DNA of 64,000 nucleotides. It comes from Achatina immaculata (Eukaryota; Mollusca; Gastropoda; Stylommatophora; Achatinidae). Numbering within the stretch: the first letter of the stretch is position 1; each line of letters opens with the position of its first letter. Of the stretch, positions 1 to 10,815 are shown in pieces. The stretch covers positions 1,188,001-1,252,000 of the forward strand of contig CM019700.1 of assembly GCA_009760885.1 (NCBI GenBank), given 5' to 3'. Made by a program: the position numbers and the translations under genes. The notes under the pieces are model-generated. The model saw only the letters and a program-made list of their open reading frames with translations. It did no database searches and was not told the DNA's origin.

Positions 1-9
1 ATGTAAATG

Positions 10-391
10 AATCATTGGAAGCAGCAGAAATGTGGTTTATTAGAAGAATGTTGCGAATCCCCTGGACAGCAAAAATAACTAATGAAGAATGTATGAGAAG
101 AGCTAGAGAGACAAAAAAACCTTGTCAAAAAGATAAGATAGAGAGAGAGAAAATGTACTTTCATAGGACATGCAATGAGAAGAGGGGGCATTGAAAATAT
201 TATAACAACAGGAAAAATAGAAGGAAGAAGATCAAGAGGAAGACCAAGAGAAATGATACTGGACAGTCTGGCGGGATGGTGTGAAAGGAGATCACCAACT
301 GAGCTGATGGCCTGCATGAGGGATCCTGTACTCTGGAGAAGCATAATAGCCAACGCCAGTCGGCACGGTACCTAATGATGATGATGATGAA
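10..391 (+). mobile_element. 5'-truncated RTE-like LINE, 3' end (family 1)
   Basis: This is the C-terminal tail of a LINE reverse transcriptase, the region after the RT domain. Early codons read MWFIRRMLRIPWTAK, and later ones give a basic GRRSRGRPRE stretch and end in ANASRHGT before a stop. The reading frame breaks near 110-170, so it is dead. The 3' end is a short ATG-triplet tail (374-390). Bases 1-9 (atgtaaatg) recur right after the tail at 392-400, which looks like a target-site duplication of about 9 bp, although the left copy touches the window edge. Four more copies of the family lie at 39.1, 42.1, 47.9 and 57.2 kb. Confidence 0.85.
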
Positions 392-404
392 ATGTAAATG
401 TAGT

Positions 405-560
405 TCTGGGATCTATAAAGGCACATGGGGGTTTTGGTGTTAGTGCCCGTAAAGGCATCTATAGGATGTAGTGAGGCATCTAAAGATTAAAGTATTAATG
501 CCCGTAGGGAAATCTAGGGATTACAATGTTAGTGCACTTAGAGGCATATAGAAGATATGC
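405..560 (-). repeat. Tandem units resembling the 3' part of SINE family 1
   Basis: About four degenerate units of roughly 40 bp share 'aggcatct-aggga-ttagtgcccgta'. They match, in antisense, the 3' part of the tRNA-derived SINE seen intact at 39.93 kb ('gggcactaacaccatatccctatgtgcctct'). The same piece is tandemly repeated at 4140-4410. The origin from the SINE is inferred from this shared text. Confidence 0.5.
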
Positions 561-644
561 TGCTTGAGTTCATATTTTCCTTGGCCAGTTGACACACTAG
601 AGAATGGTGAGGCCAGTTTCATGCTTGCCCGCCTTACGTTTTCA

Positions 645-925
645 GTGTAAAAATGTTATTTGTTGGATGATCATGTATAATTTTATTTGTTTGTTTTTGA
701 TAATCTGTTAGTGTAATGTTATTTCTCGGATGATCATGTATAATTTGTCTGTTTATTTGTTTGTTTTTGATAATCTGTTAGTTTAATGTTATTTCTCGGG
801 TGATCATGTATAATTTGTCTGTTTATTTGTTTGTTTTTGATACTTTGTTAGTGTAATGTTATTCGTTGGATTATCAAGTATAATTTTATTTGTTTGTTTG
901 TTTGTTTTTGATAATATGTTTCTGT
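645..925. repeat. Tandem repeat, about 64-70 bp, four copies
   Basis: The units carry 'aatgttatttctcgg', 'tgatcatgtataat' and 'tttgtttgtttttgata'. Unit starts fall near 651, 714, 784 and 854. No coding potential is seen. Confidence 0.85.
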
Positions 926-1228
926 TTGATGATGGTATCTCCAATAGTCCTTCATGTAGAATTAGGTTATATTCTGCTGTTCTGTCTGATTTCTGTTGAA
1001 CATCTTTATTAAAAAGTTCACTTTACATTGAAATCCACTTCCAACACAGCGTGAACTCACAAACGTTTCATATATTCTCAAATACATCATAAAAGAAGTC
1101 TATTCACAGTTTACTGGTGATATTAAATTACATGAATAAATACTAACATAATGTCATATGTCATTAATCATTGCTCTCTAAAATTCATTCTTGTAGTTAA
1201 GTTCTGTACATTAGATTGGCAACTATTA

Positions 1229-1866
<638 letters not shown>

Positions 1867-1924
1867 TTCTGTCTATAGTTACCGTTAACTCTTCTCAGGC
1901 AACACACTTCTGACAAAGGCAATG

Positions 1925-2447
1925 TTCTGGTAATGGACTTAAGTATATTTCTATACGTGTGCTAACTTATGTATATTTTTACACGTGTGCTAACTTATGT
2001 ATATTTCTACACGTGTGCTAACTTATGTATATTTCTACACGTGTGCTAACTTATGTATATTTCTACACGTGTGCTAACTTATGTATATTTCTACACGTGT
2101 GCTAACTTATGTATATTTCTACACGTGTGCTAACTTATATATATATTTCTACACATGTGCTAACTTATGTATATTTCTACACGTGTGCTAACTTATGTAT
2201 ATTTCTACACGTGTGCTAACTTATGTATATTTCTACACGTGTGCTAACTTATGTATATTTCTACACGTGTGCTAACTTATATATATATTTCTACACGTGT
2301 GCTAACTTATGTATATTTCTACACATGTGCTAACTTATGTATATTTCTACACGTGTGCTAACTTATATATATTTCTACACGTGTGCTAACTTATGTATAT
2401 TTTTACACGTGTGCTAACTTATGTATATTTCTACACGTGTGCTACTA
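1925..2447. repeat. 28-bp minisatellite, about 18 copies
   Basis: The unit is close to 'acttatgtatatttctacac' plus 'gtgtgcta'. Most copies differ by one base (for example acacgtg/acacatg), and a few carry an extra 'ta' giving 'tatatata'. No protein is encoded. Confidence 0.97.
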
Positions 2448-2466
2448 ACACTTCTTATACTTGAAG

Positions 2467-2618
2467 TCTCTCTGACACTTGCGGCTCATGGTTACTTCTC
2501 TCTAATGAATGTCCTTGACCATGGCCTGCCTGACTGCTGTCTCTGACACTTGCGGCTCATGGTTAATTCTCTCTAATGAATGTCCTTGATCATTGTCTGC
2601 CTGACTGCTGTCTCTGAG
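2467..2618. repeat. Tandem duplication, about 72 bp, two copies
   Basis: Two copies beginning 'ctctgacacttgcggctc' and ending 'cctgactgctgt' lie side by side with a few differences. A fragment of a third begins at about 2610. Confidence 0.85.
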
Positions 2619-2639
2619 GATTGCTTCCACGATTCAAGT

Positions 2640-2955
2640 TCCCGTTTCTCTCCCATTCAGCTTGTATGTCCCCACAACTTCCTTTATACGGTACTTCCAA
2701 AATGGCCACTATTAAAATCATCAGATCTTTGACCCCTTGCTTTATCTCTCATTTACATTTTGACCGTCTTGTTTCGTCTTAACAGGCGAGCTGGTAGGGA
2801 GGCGAAGTTCCGCAATGTACATGCAAATGGCTGAGGCACTAAAACTGGTAACAAAAGAAGATGTACCCATTATCGGAGTAATATTTATTTCTTGTGGGGT
2901 ATCCTTGAAGAGTACTGAACTGCATGAAATGACAAGTCTCCTGTCTTGTCATCTT
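2640..2955. other. No recognisable feature
   Basis: Mixed-composition sequence. I see no repeat, open frame or RNA signal that I can support. Confidence 0.5.
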
Positions 2956-2959
2956 TAAA

Positions 2960-3125
2960 CTGCTCATCATCATCTTGTGCCGTCTCACCCACGGAAGGCT
3001 GGTTGCAGTGAGTCTCTAGTCTCTTCTGCCTCTTGCCTCCATAGTGCACTCTGTCGAGCTAGTTCCTGTCCATCTCTTGATGTTGTCCACCCATCTATGT
3101 CGTTGCCGTCCTCTTGTTTTCTTCT
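2960..3125 (-). mobile_element. LINE 3' tail (family 3), decayed
   Basis: A short CAT-triplet tail at 2967-2975 is followed by text that matches 61855-62020 unit by unit ('tgccgtctc', 'ggttgcagtgag', 'ccatctat-tcgttg'). In antisense it gives a tail with basic and WRR-like residues of the kind that ends many LINE ORFs. The pairing of the two copies is the main support; assignment to a clade is inference. Confidence 0.5.
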
Positions 3126-3194
3126 GTAACTGCTAGGCGCATGTTATTTTGAACTGTTATCTGTATTATTAATGGTACATAATATAACAGAACC

Positions 3195-3820
3195 TTAATT
3201 ACAGGCACTGCGATCACTGAAGCTCTAGAAGACTTAATTATAGACACTGTGGCACTACAGCTCTAGAAGACTTAATTATAGACGCTGTGTCACTACAGCT
3301 CTAGAAGACTTAACTAAAGGAACTATGATCTTTATAGCTCTAGAAGCCTTAATTATAGACGCTGTGTCACTACAGCTCTATAAGACTTAATTATAGGAAC
3401 TGTGTCACTATAGCTAGACTTAATTATAGACGCTGTGTCACTACAGCTCTATAAGACTTAATTATAGGAACTGTGTCACTACAGCTCTATAAGACTTAAT
3501 TATAGACGCTGTGTCACTACAGCTCTATAAGACTTAATTATAGGAACTGTGTCACTACAGCTCTATAAGACTTAATTACAGGCAATGTGTCACTACAGCT
3601 CTATAAGACTTAATTATAGGAACTGTGTCACTACAGCTCTATAAGACTTAATTATAGGCAATGGGTCACTACAGCTCTAGAAGCCTTAATTATAGGCACT
3701 GTGTCACCACAGTTCTAGAAGCCTTAATTGTTCTAGAAGCCTTAATTATAGGCACTGTGTCACTATAGCTCTTGAATTCTTAATTATAGGCACTGTGTCA
3801 CCACAGCTCTAGAAAGAGCC
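3195..3820. repeat. About 37-bp minisatellite that grades into a SINE
   Basis: The unit reads roughly 'cactacagctctataagact' plus 'taattataggaactgtgt', with about 16 copies of variable length. Its right end runs without a break into an antisense tRNA-derived SINE copy. The last units ('accacagctctagaa') equal the 'tctagagctgtggtg' part of the SINE body read in antisense, so the array probably arose from the SINE. Confidence 0.9.
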
Positions 3821-4115
3821 TGGTTCCCATTCCCACAACTGGGTGACTGGGACGCCTCAGGTTGGATTTGAACCACAGACCTTCGCCACGTGAGCTATAA
3901 CCTTTTCCCTACGCTAAAACAGTAAAAAGGAAAAAAAAGTGTTTAGTGTTAATAATCCCGTTTTCTGCGCTGACGACCCTTTATCTCATGAAATACACTT
4001 GTTTTAGCCGCGCTAAATAACGCCTAGCTTCCAAACAGAGTGACTGCCTAAGTGGCAGAAGAGGCGGCATCGTCAATTATTCTCAGTTCTTGCGACTGAT
4101 AGATAGAAGTCTGTG
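3800..4115 (-). mobile_element. tRNA-derived SINE family 1, antisense copy A
   Basis: Minus-strand reading gives a tRNA-like head ('ggttatagctcacgtggcga') with a B-box-like 'ggttcaaatcc', then the body motif 'cacccagttgtgggaatggg', as in the intact copies at 20.45 and 39.93 kb. Right of the head (3930-4110) the text continues in parallel with copy B ('aatcccgttttctgcgctga'), so the repeated unit is longer than the SINE itself. Confidence 0.7.
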
Positions 4116-4139
4116 CAAGAAAAGAAAAATGTAGCATTG

Positions 4140-4410
4140 CTATACCAAAGAGGTACACAGGGGATAAGGCGTTAGTGCCCATATATTCCTTAACCTAGGG
4201 AATAAGTTGTTAGTGGTCACATATTTCTTGACCTGTCGACAAATGTACCTAGGGAATAAGGTGTTAGTGGTCACATATTTCTTGACCTGTCGACAGAGGT
4301 ACCTAGGGAATAAGTGGCCACATTTTTCTTGACCTGTCGCTAGAGGTACCTAGGGAATAAGGTGTTAGTGCCCACATATTCTTAGACCTGTCGACAAATG
4401 AAAGGACGAT
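4140..4410 (-). repeat. Tandem array of SINE 3' segments, about 55 bp x 4-5
   Basis: Units run 'gaggtacctagggaataagg', then 'tgttagtggtcacatatttc', then 'ttgacctgtcgac'. In antisense this is the SINE segment 'gtgctgacaggtcaaggaaa' followed by 'atatgggcactaacaccata'. The array lies where a single such segment would be expected at the 3' end of SINE copy B. Confidence 0.75.
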
Positions 4411-4760
4411 ATGGTCAGCACCACGTCCGACTGTTTTCCCCACCACAGCTCCAGAAGGAGTCAGGTATCCTCTTCCACAGCTGGGCGACTGAGAAAACTC
4501 CAGTTTGATTCAAACGCCTTACCTCAGCCATGGGAAAGCAGGTACACTAATCACCTTCGCTACTCCAAAAACAGTAAAAAAGAAAACCTTCCTTGGGTTC
4601 ATAATCCAGTTTTCTGGGCTAATGGCCCTGAATCTCCAGAGTTTATTCGTTGAATGAGTCCTCGCTTTGGAGAAGAATAAGTGTTCTTATCAGTTCTCGT
4701 GACTGACTGATGAGAATCTGAGAGATGATCGAGATTTAGCCGGTGACCGAATCGTCCAGT
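4411..4760 (-). mobile_element. tRNA-derived SINE family 1, antisense copy B
   Basis: In antisense the order is tRNA-like head with 'gcgaaggtgattagtgtacc' and 'gcgtttgaatcaaac', then 'cgcccagctgtggaagagga', then 'gtgctgaccatatcgtcc', matching the SINE at 39.93 kb. The outer part (4600-4760) parallels copy A. A short open frame over it has no meaning. Confidence 0.7.
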
Positions 4761-5100
4761 CGAGACTAAATAGATAAACACGTGACCCAGCTACTGAATG
4801 TTGAGACAGGACAATGTTCGAGGAGATACCAAGGTTGGTATAGCTGGCCATTACTCGTTATTTTAGGAACCGAATCTTTCTGGTATCCATTTAGTAATAA
4901 TCATGGAGTCCGTTCTTGGAATCGATTCGGGGGGGGGGGGGGGAGATTGAGTGATAATTTACATTTAAGACAAATTACAAATATCCGCATGTTTTTGTGC
5001 GCGTGTGTGTGTGTTTTCACATAGAATACGGGTGTCCGATCTTCGTTTCGTTTCGTTCAGACAGACGTTGATGATTTAGCTTTCAAACATCCTTTCAAGG
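4761..5100. other. No gene; short simple tracts only
   Basis: A run of about 16 G (4929-4944) and a short GT tract (5003-5014) are the only structured parts. The rest is unremarkable. Confidence 0.5.
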
Positions 5101-5265
5101 GTGCTAGATGGCTAAGTTAATTAGTGCGCTGCACATTCATGGCTAGACGGTTGCTCGTCCTACCGGAGTACGGGTTTCGAGTCCCTGGTAATTATTTTCT
5201 AATTTTTCTTTCTCTCATGTCTAAAAAGTTCTTTGCTTACGATTTTGTCAAGGTTTTACCGTGCT
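5100..5265 (+). mobile_element. tRNA-like SINE family 2
   Basis: The head reads 'gatggctaagttaattagtg', then 'cattcatggctagacggttg', then a B-box-like 'gggtttcgagtccc'. The same order occurs in antisense at 22340-22455. The tRNA likeness is loose, and the 3' limit is not clear. Confidence 0.5.
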
Positions 5266-5427
5266 CTCGTGTTTCCACACAGAACCGATTTTAGATCTTT
5301 GAGCCATTAACGTTCACATGTTGAACCGAAATAAATCTAGAAATCATCAACGTTAACAAATAACATCAGCATATTTAATAACAGCAAAGTACAGAAATAC
5401 ATGGGTGCTGTGGCTAAAATGGTTCAA

Positions 5428-5482
5428 CTTGTCTTGTCTTGTCTTGTCTTGTCTTGTCTTGCCTTGTCTTGTCTTGTCTAGT
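5428..5482. repeat. (TGTCT)n microsatellite
   Basis: About ten copies of the pentamer tgtct, directly before an element B copy. Confidence 0.95.
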
Positions 5483-5489
5483 CTTGTGC

Positions 5490-5800
5490 TATCTCCATGT
5501 AACTGCGAGCTGGTGTTCTTGCAGCCGATGCTGTGGAGGTGTTGAGGCTCAGCATCGTATCGGCTTGGGACCGGGTTATGGCAGCTACTTTTTCAGTCCT
5601 GCAGCACAGCTAAAAAAAAGCAGCGGGAGTGCAGTGCTTCTTTTGCAGACTCCACCACCATGGGGACTATGGCGATCCCTGCCCCATTAGCCAGACTAGA
5701 CCTGTTACTGGGGGTACCAACTGAGAGGTGGGACAGGGTCTTGGCCAGCTATGATTCGTTAAACTCTGACGATATCAGCTGTGGGTCGCACAGCATCTTC
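5490..5800 (+). repeat. Dispersed repeat 'element B', copy 1
   Basis: The core reads 'tctccatgtaactgcgagct', 'cagactccaccaccatgggg', 'cgatccctgccccattagcc', 'gagaggtgggacagggtctt' and 'ggccagctatgattcg'. At least nine further copies of this order lie in the window. I do not recognise the family, and no terminal repeats or coding region are seen. It could be the 5' part of a LINE or a non-autonomous element. Confidence 0.7.
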
Positions 5801-6499
5801 ACCTCCACCCCACCCCCTCCCCCCAAATGGTTCAGCAAATAACACTGAAAGAAAAACAAACAAAACTGTTTATTGTACAAGGAAGACGAGCGTGAGGAAG
5901 GAGTGGCCGCGGAGTGACACTGACAGGTGGTGGTGCTGTTATTTTGATATCCCGACTTTCAAACAGATTCTCCCGTCATCAAGACTCCGTCCCGTCTACA
6001 CTGCTGCCCGTTATCAAGCGGTTCTACACGGATTTGGGAACTGGTTTTGGTTTCTGCTTTCTAAAGCGGTTCTAAGTTGGTAGTACTCGATACCAGGAAT
6101 CGGTTTATGTAGGAACTTCACCCAAAAGAACAGAAACAATTCTTTCCTAAATCGGTTCCTGGCCACCTTTAACGGTCGACCGCTGGGAACGAACGAACAA
6201 GGGGTTCTGGTCAAAGATGTTGGTCTGATCGCTTGGATCGAAGGTTCTTCAAGGTTGAACTTTCATCTTTGGCGTTCGTTACCCATATAAGTCTGGAATA
6301 ACGTGTAGGAATGGCCGCCGTAGTACTTACTAATCAGAACGCGCTACAGACTACGCCAGTCAGACTCGGTGCGTGTAAGAGTCGGACTATTCTAAGACAG
6401 GTGTTGGTCGCTGGAGTCACCGCGCTGGGTTTTCTTCTTCATTTCGGACATTGGGTGCGCTGCAGGGGACAGGCTTCTTGATGTTTTGCTTTCTTTTTT
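5801..6499. other. No recognisable gene
   Basis: Mixed sequence with short chance frames. One stretch (6020-6150) has scattered 'ggttct/gaacc' words but no clear repeat structure. Confidence 0.45.
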
Positions 6500-6626
6500 T
6501 TTATGTGCCACTTCAGGTTATTCTAGAGGAGTACTTATCATTTGATAATAATATGTACTTCAGTTTATTCTAGAATGTATAAAATAGGAAAAAGTAGGAG
6601 CAGCTTTATTACTTAACGATTACAAA

Positions 6627-6699
6627 GCCGAAATAGCTCAGTTGGGAGAGCGTTAGACTGAAGATCTAAAGGTCCCTGGTTCGATCCCGGGTTTCGGCA
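6627..6699 (+). tRNA. tRNA-Phe(GAA)
   Basis: Seventy-three bases fold into a full cloverleaf. The acceptor GCCGAAA pairs with TTTCGGC, with discriminator A. The D arm is GCTC/GAGC, the anticodon stem TTAGA/TCTAA with loop CTGAAGA (anticodon GAA at 6660-6662), and the T arm CCTGG-TTCGATC-CCGGG. Both internal promoter boxes are intact, no intron or encoded CCA is present, and a run of T follows. It would decode Phe codons. The absence of CCA and of a poly-A tail argues against a processed tRNA retrocopy. Its place inside a hairpin is unusual. Confidence 0.97.
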
Positions 6700-6709
6700 G
6701 GAGTGGGAG

Positions 6710-6722
6710 TTTTTTTTTTTTT
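6710..6722 (+). terminator. Pol III terminator of tRNA-Phe
   Basis: A run of 13 T begins 11 bases after the tRNA 3' end, which suits RNA polymerase III termination. Confidence 0.85.
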
Positions 6723-7219
6723 AACTTTGTAATCGTTAAATAATAAAGCTGCTCCTACTTTTTCCTATTTTATACATTCTGGTATCACAGCTTTACTGCA
6801 GTGCTTCGTGTATAGTTATGTACTTATACACTAATTATTCAGTTTATTCTAGAGGAGTAATTATCGTTTTATAATAATGTGTACTTCAGGTTATTCTAGA
6901 GGAGTAATTATCATTTTATAATAATTTGTACTTCAGGTTATTCTAGAGGAGTACTTATCATTTTATAATAATGTGTACTTCAGGTTATTCTAGAGGAGTA
7001 CTTATCATTTTATAATAATGTGTACTTCAGGTTATTCTAGAACAGTAATTATCATTTTATAATAATGTGCCACTTCAGGTTATTCTAGACGAGGAAATGC
7101 CATTTTATAATAATGTGCCACTTTAGTTTATTCTAGAGGAGGAAATGTCATTTTCTAATAATGTGCCACTTCAGTTTATTCTGGAGGAGAAAATATTATT
7201 TTCTAATAATAATGTTCCC

Positions 7220-7448
7220 TGTTTTGAGAAGAGAGTAATATTTATTCTTGTGCATTTGTTTTGACCTCGATCTCTCTCGTACGATCCCTTGAGAAGAATC
7301 TGTCGCAGGTCCGCAAGATCAAGGACAAGAAGTTCCTGATATACACGGGCAAAGGTATCTCGGAAACTCCGTGGAAAGCGAGAACTAACACGCTCAAGAA
7401 AACATCGTCTCCTCTCTCGTCTCCGTAGTTCACTCGCTCATAAAGAAG

Positions 7449-7480
<32 letters not shown>

Positions 7481-8239
7481 CACACACACACTTTCACCCG
7501 CATACACTCACACCTTGTCTCCCCCAGAAATGGCGAGCTCGCGTTGACGTCCAGGCGCGTGTCTTGGCAAGGTCGCTGCGTGTCTCCCAGCACAAAATGT
7601 CGCAGAAACTTGCTGCTGCAGCTGGTAACACTTCTTTTTTTTTTTTCTTTTTCTCCCCAGATTTCCTTGAAAGGATTTACAAAAAACTATCCACCACGTC
7701 CTTAAAACAATGTTTCCGTCATGAAATATAACGATTTTGTTCTGTTTTTAATTACAAAATGCAGAATTTTGTATTTATAAAACCGGAGAATACAGGGTAG
7801 CATCATAGACTACGCTAAGTAAAGAGATGAAAAACACTTCTGCTTGCATCAGTGTATAATGTGTATTCATGCGCGTGTTGGTAACCCATGTAGCCTCAGC
7901 TAAAGTGTATATAGATTCAGTTAGTTACCGGAACCACACAAGATTTCGCATTATGACATCGATGACTTCACATTAACTGCTTTTGGTTTGTTCCACTGAA
8001 ATTTGTTATTTAGGTACGGTTATAATTTTGAACACTCCTGTTTCGATTTGCTCGCAACCATCAAGTTTCTAATGGGTTTATGAAAGAGACAGAAAGCTCT
8101 AACATAAATGAATCTTGTGGATCACCAAGTGTAGGATGAATCTAACAGAACAGGTAAGTTTTGTTATTTCTTTATCTTTTTTTTAATGTGAAAACGATAA
8201 GCATTAATACCTTTACAATATCTTTTTCGATTACTGCCT
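7220..8239. other. No recognisable gene; one (CA)n tract
   Basis: A CA-rich tract lies at 7449-7492. The rest shows no repeat family or supported frame. Confidence 0.5.
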
Positions 8240-8844
8240 ATAATTTTGTTTAGCTCGACCCTAAACCAGCAATAGTATGTGATTCGCGACCATAAAACAG
8301 TAATAGTATGTGATCCGCGACCATAAAGCAGCAATAGTATGTGATCCACAAACGTAAAGCAGCAATAGTATGTGATCAGCGACCATAAACAAGTAATAGT
8401 ATATGATCCGCGGTCATAAACCAGTAATAGTATTTGATCCGCGACCATAAACAAGCAGTAGTATGTGATTCTCGACATAAACCTAAATAGTATGTAATCA
8501 GTGACCATAAACCAGCAATAGTATGTGATCTGCGACCATAAACTAGCAATAGTATGTGATCCGCGACACTAAACCAGCAATAGTATGTGATCCGCGACCA
8601 TGAACCTAAATAGTAGGTGATCCGCGACTATAAACCTAAATAGTAGATGATCTCCGACCGTAAACCTAAATAGTAGGTGATCCGCGACCATAAACCAGCA
8701 ATAGTATGTGATCCTCGACCATAAACCAGCAATACTATGTTATCTGCGACCATAAACTAGTAATAGTAGGTGATCCCCGACCATAAAATGAAATAGCAGG
8801 TAATTCGCGACCATAAACCAGTAATAGTATGTGATCCGCGGGGA
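8240..8844. repeat. 30-31-bp satellite, left block
   Basis: The unit reads 'cataaaccagcaatagtatg' plus 'tgatccgcgac', with an alternative 'cataaacctaaatagtaggt' form. About 19 copies. The same satellite resumes at 10456 after the Penelope-like insertion. Confidence 0.95.
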
Positions 8845-9877
8845 TAGATGACGTCATTGGGGTCATATCAATGCCAGAGGAAGATCTTAACAACTTTATC
8901 AGTTTCGTTAAAGAGTACAATCCTGTCATTTCTTTCACCCCCATATCTCTGCTACTTCCGCTAACTTTCTTGACATTGCCGTCACTATCGGCCCTTCTGG
9001 GCTTACTACTTCTATCCACTATAAACCTACAGACTCTCACAGCTACCTCCTGTACTCTTCCTCCCATCCCATATCGTGTAAGGACTCTATTCCTTTTCCT
9101 CAGCTTCTTAGGTTGCGACGTTTGTGTAATGAGGATTTGGATTTCCAGGATCAAGGCCATAAAATGCTAGATTTCTTCCGTCAACGCAGCTATTCAGAAC
9201 ATGTTCTCTCGTCATCTTGGAACCGCATCAGCCATATATCGCGGCAACAAGCCCTCACTCCTAAACCGCACTGTAGCTCGGACAGAGTTAAACTGGTACT
9301 CACGCACCACCCTCATAGCTTGGCAGTTAAAAACATACTGTTTCGCCATCTCCATCTCCTCCAGACTGAACCTGATACACGTGAACTTTTTGGGGAACCC
9401 CCATTGGTAGCGTGCAGACGGGACAAGAACATCAGGGGCCTTTTAATTCGTAGTCATCTTAAGACAGATGACACTTTTTATGGTACCAGACGTTGCGGAC
9501 ACCGTAGATGCAACACTTGTCCGTTTGTTGTCGAGGCTAGCCAGATCTCCTTCCCTAAGTCCACGTTATCAGTTCAGGAGGGTTTCACTTGTACTTCACG
9601 CAATGTTATTTATGCTATTATGTGCAAACGTTGCGGTTTGAAGTACATAGGGGAGACTGGCTTACGCTTAGGAGATCGATTTCGCCAGCATCTCAGTGAT
9701 ATTTCTGAGAGGGCCTGGACACCTGTGGCTAAACATTTTTGCCTTAGCAACCACAGGGGTAAACAGGACATTTCTGTTAGTGCGATCCGCTCTTGTTCTA
9801 CTGATGTACGATCTCGGAGGGTCCTAGAACAGCGGCTTATTTTTCCAGACTGGCTGTCTCCACCCAACTGGAATTAA
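8845..9877 (+). pseudogene. Penelope-like RT thumb plus GIY-YIG endonuclease
   Basis: The N-terminal portion reads EEDLNNFISFVKEYNP, followed after a one-base frame change near 8930-8942 by SANFLDIAVTIGPSGLTT and IHYKPTDSHSYLLYSSSHP, the conserved end of Penelope-like RT. From about 9113 one open frame of 254 residues carries the linker with a CxxxxCNTCPF cysteine motif, then the GIY-YIG nuclease: NVIYAIMCKRCG...KYIGETG with a downstream RxxQH. It stops at 9877. In the family this protein reverse-transcribes and nicks target DNA. Fingers and palm of the RT, including the catalytic aspartates, are missing, so the copy cannot act. Confidence 0.88.
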
Positions 9878-10455
9878 CAATGTGTTCAGCTTTCTGTAAC
9901 TTCTTTAGTTTTCCACTGCCCCTTTTTTTATTTTTAACTCTACTTTCTTTCTCCTAGCTACTCCTCCCTACCACCACCCTCTTTTCTTCTCTGGCAACAT
10001 ATTGGTGGTGATAGGGTCTTGTCCTATTCACCAGTTTATGTTCTTCATTCATTATCTCTCCGCGTCTCTTCCCCCCACCCCCCGACACCTCCTTTAGCGG
10101 CTATCATGTTTCTATTGCCTTTCCCCCACCCCTTTCTACCACTTGTTTTCCTCCTCTTTCTCTCTACCTCTTCTTTACGATTGGCTCTATCGGGTATCCT
10201 TTGTTGTGGTCTGCGTGGTCTTTCTAAGACTAGACACACATTTCCTACTTCGGAGGAGGCCACATTAAGATACGTTCTTCGTTTTTTTTATGTCTCGTTG
10301 TGCATGTAATCCTCGAAAAAGGCTCACGCCGAAATATTGGATGTTGTATGTTTTTCATTTATACATTCTCATACTTTCTATTATTTTTTATCACATTACT
10401 CACTTCCTCCCTCACTTTGTAAAACTGCACCATACACCTCTATCTACCTTTATTA
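8845..10455 (+). mobile_element. Penelope-like element, 5'-truncated
   Basis: A single insertion of about 1.6 kb interrupts a satellite array. It carries the end of the Penelope-like reverse transcriptase, a GIY-YIG endonuclease and a 3' non-coding region with 'gccgaaatattgg' near 10330, a word that recurs in four other end-like fragments (14.27, 18.3-18.5 by context, 39.68 and 49.78 kb). The left join is 'gtgatccgcg/gggatag' and the right is near 'attattac/ataaacc'. No long terminal repeats are visible. Confidence 0.85.
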
Positions 10456-10815
10456 TTACATAAACCAGTAATAGTAGGTGATCCGCGACCATAAACCAGC
10501 AATAGTAGGTGATCCGCGACTATAAACCTAAATAGTAGGTGATCCGCGACTATAAACCAGCAAAAGTATGTTATCTGCGACCATAAACCTAAATAGTATG
10601 TGATCCGCGACTATAAACCTAAATAGTAGGTGAACGCGACCATAAACCTAAATAGTAGGTGATCCGCGACCATAAACCAGCAATAGTAGGTGATCCGCGA
10701 CCATAAACCTAAATAGTAGGTGATCCGCAATCATAAACCTAAATAGTAGGTAATCCGCGATCATAAACCTAAGTAGTAGGTGATCCGCGATCATAAACCA
10801 GCAATATTTCCTAAA
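10456..10815. repeat. 30-31-bp satellite, right block
   Basis: Same unit as at 8240-8844, about 12 copies, with 'gatccgcga' and 'aatagtaggtg' in most. It continues the array broken by the Penelope-like element. Confidence 0.95.

Larger units (their letters stand above)
6572..6780. repeat. Inverted repeat with 56-bp arms around tRNA-Phe
   Basis: The left arm 6572-6627 (agaatgtataaaatagg...) is the reverse complement of the right arm 6725-6780 (...cctattttatacattct) with one mismatch in 56. The loop of about 97 bp holds the whole tRNA gene and its T-run. Arms this similar suggest a recent fold-back or template-switch event, or a young foldback element. Confidence 0.95.
6500..7215. repeat. About 48-bp satellite, interrupted by the tRNA hairpin
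   Basis: Units read 'cttcaggttattctagagga', 'gtaattatcattttataata' and 'atgtgta'. One to two units lie at 6505-6570 and about seven at 6835-7210. The block 6572-6834 with the tRNA-Phe and its inverted repeat breaks the array, so it was probably inserted into an existing satellite. Confidence 0.85.

Noticed and set aside
8240..10815. CRISPR-like array: regular 30-bp repeats
   Set aside because: No spacers; units are contiguous and the setting is a eukaryotic genome.
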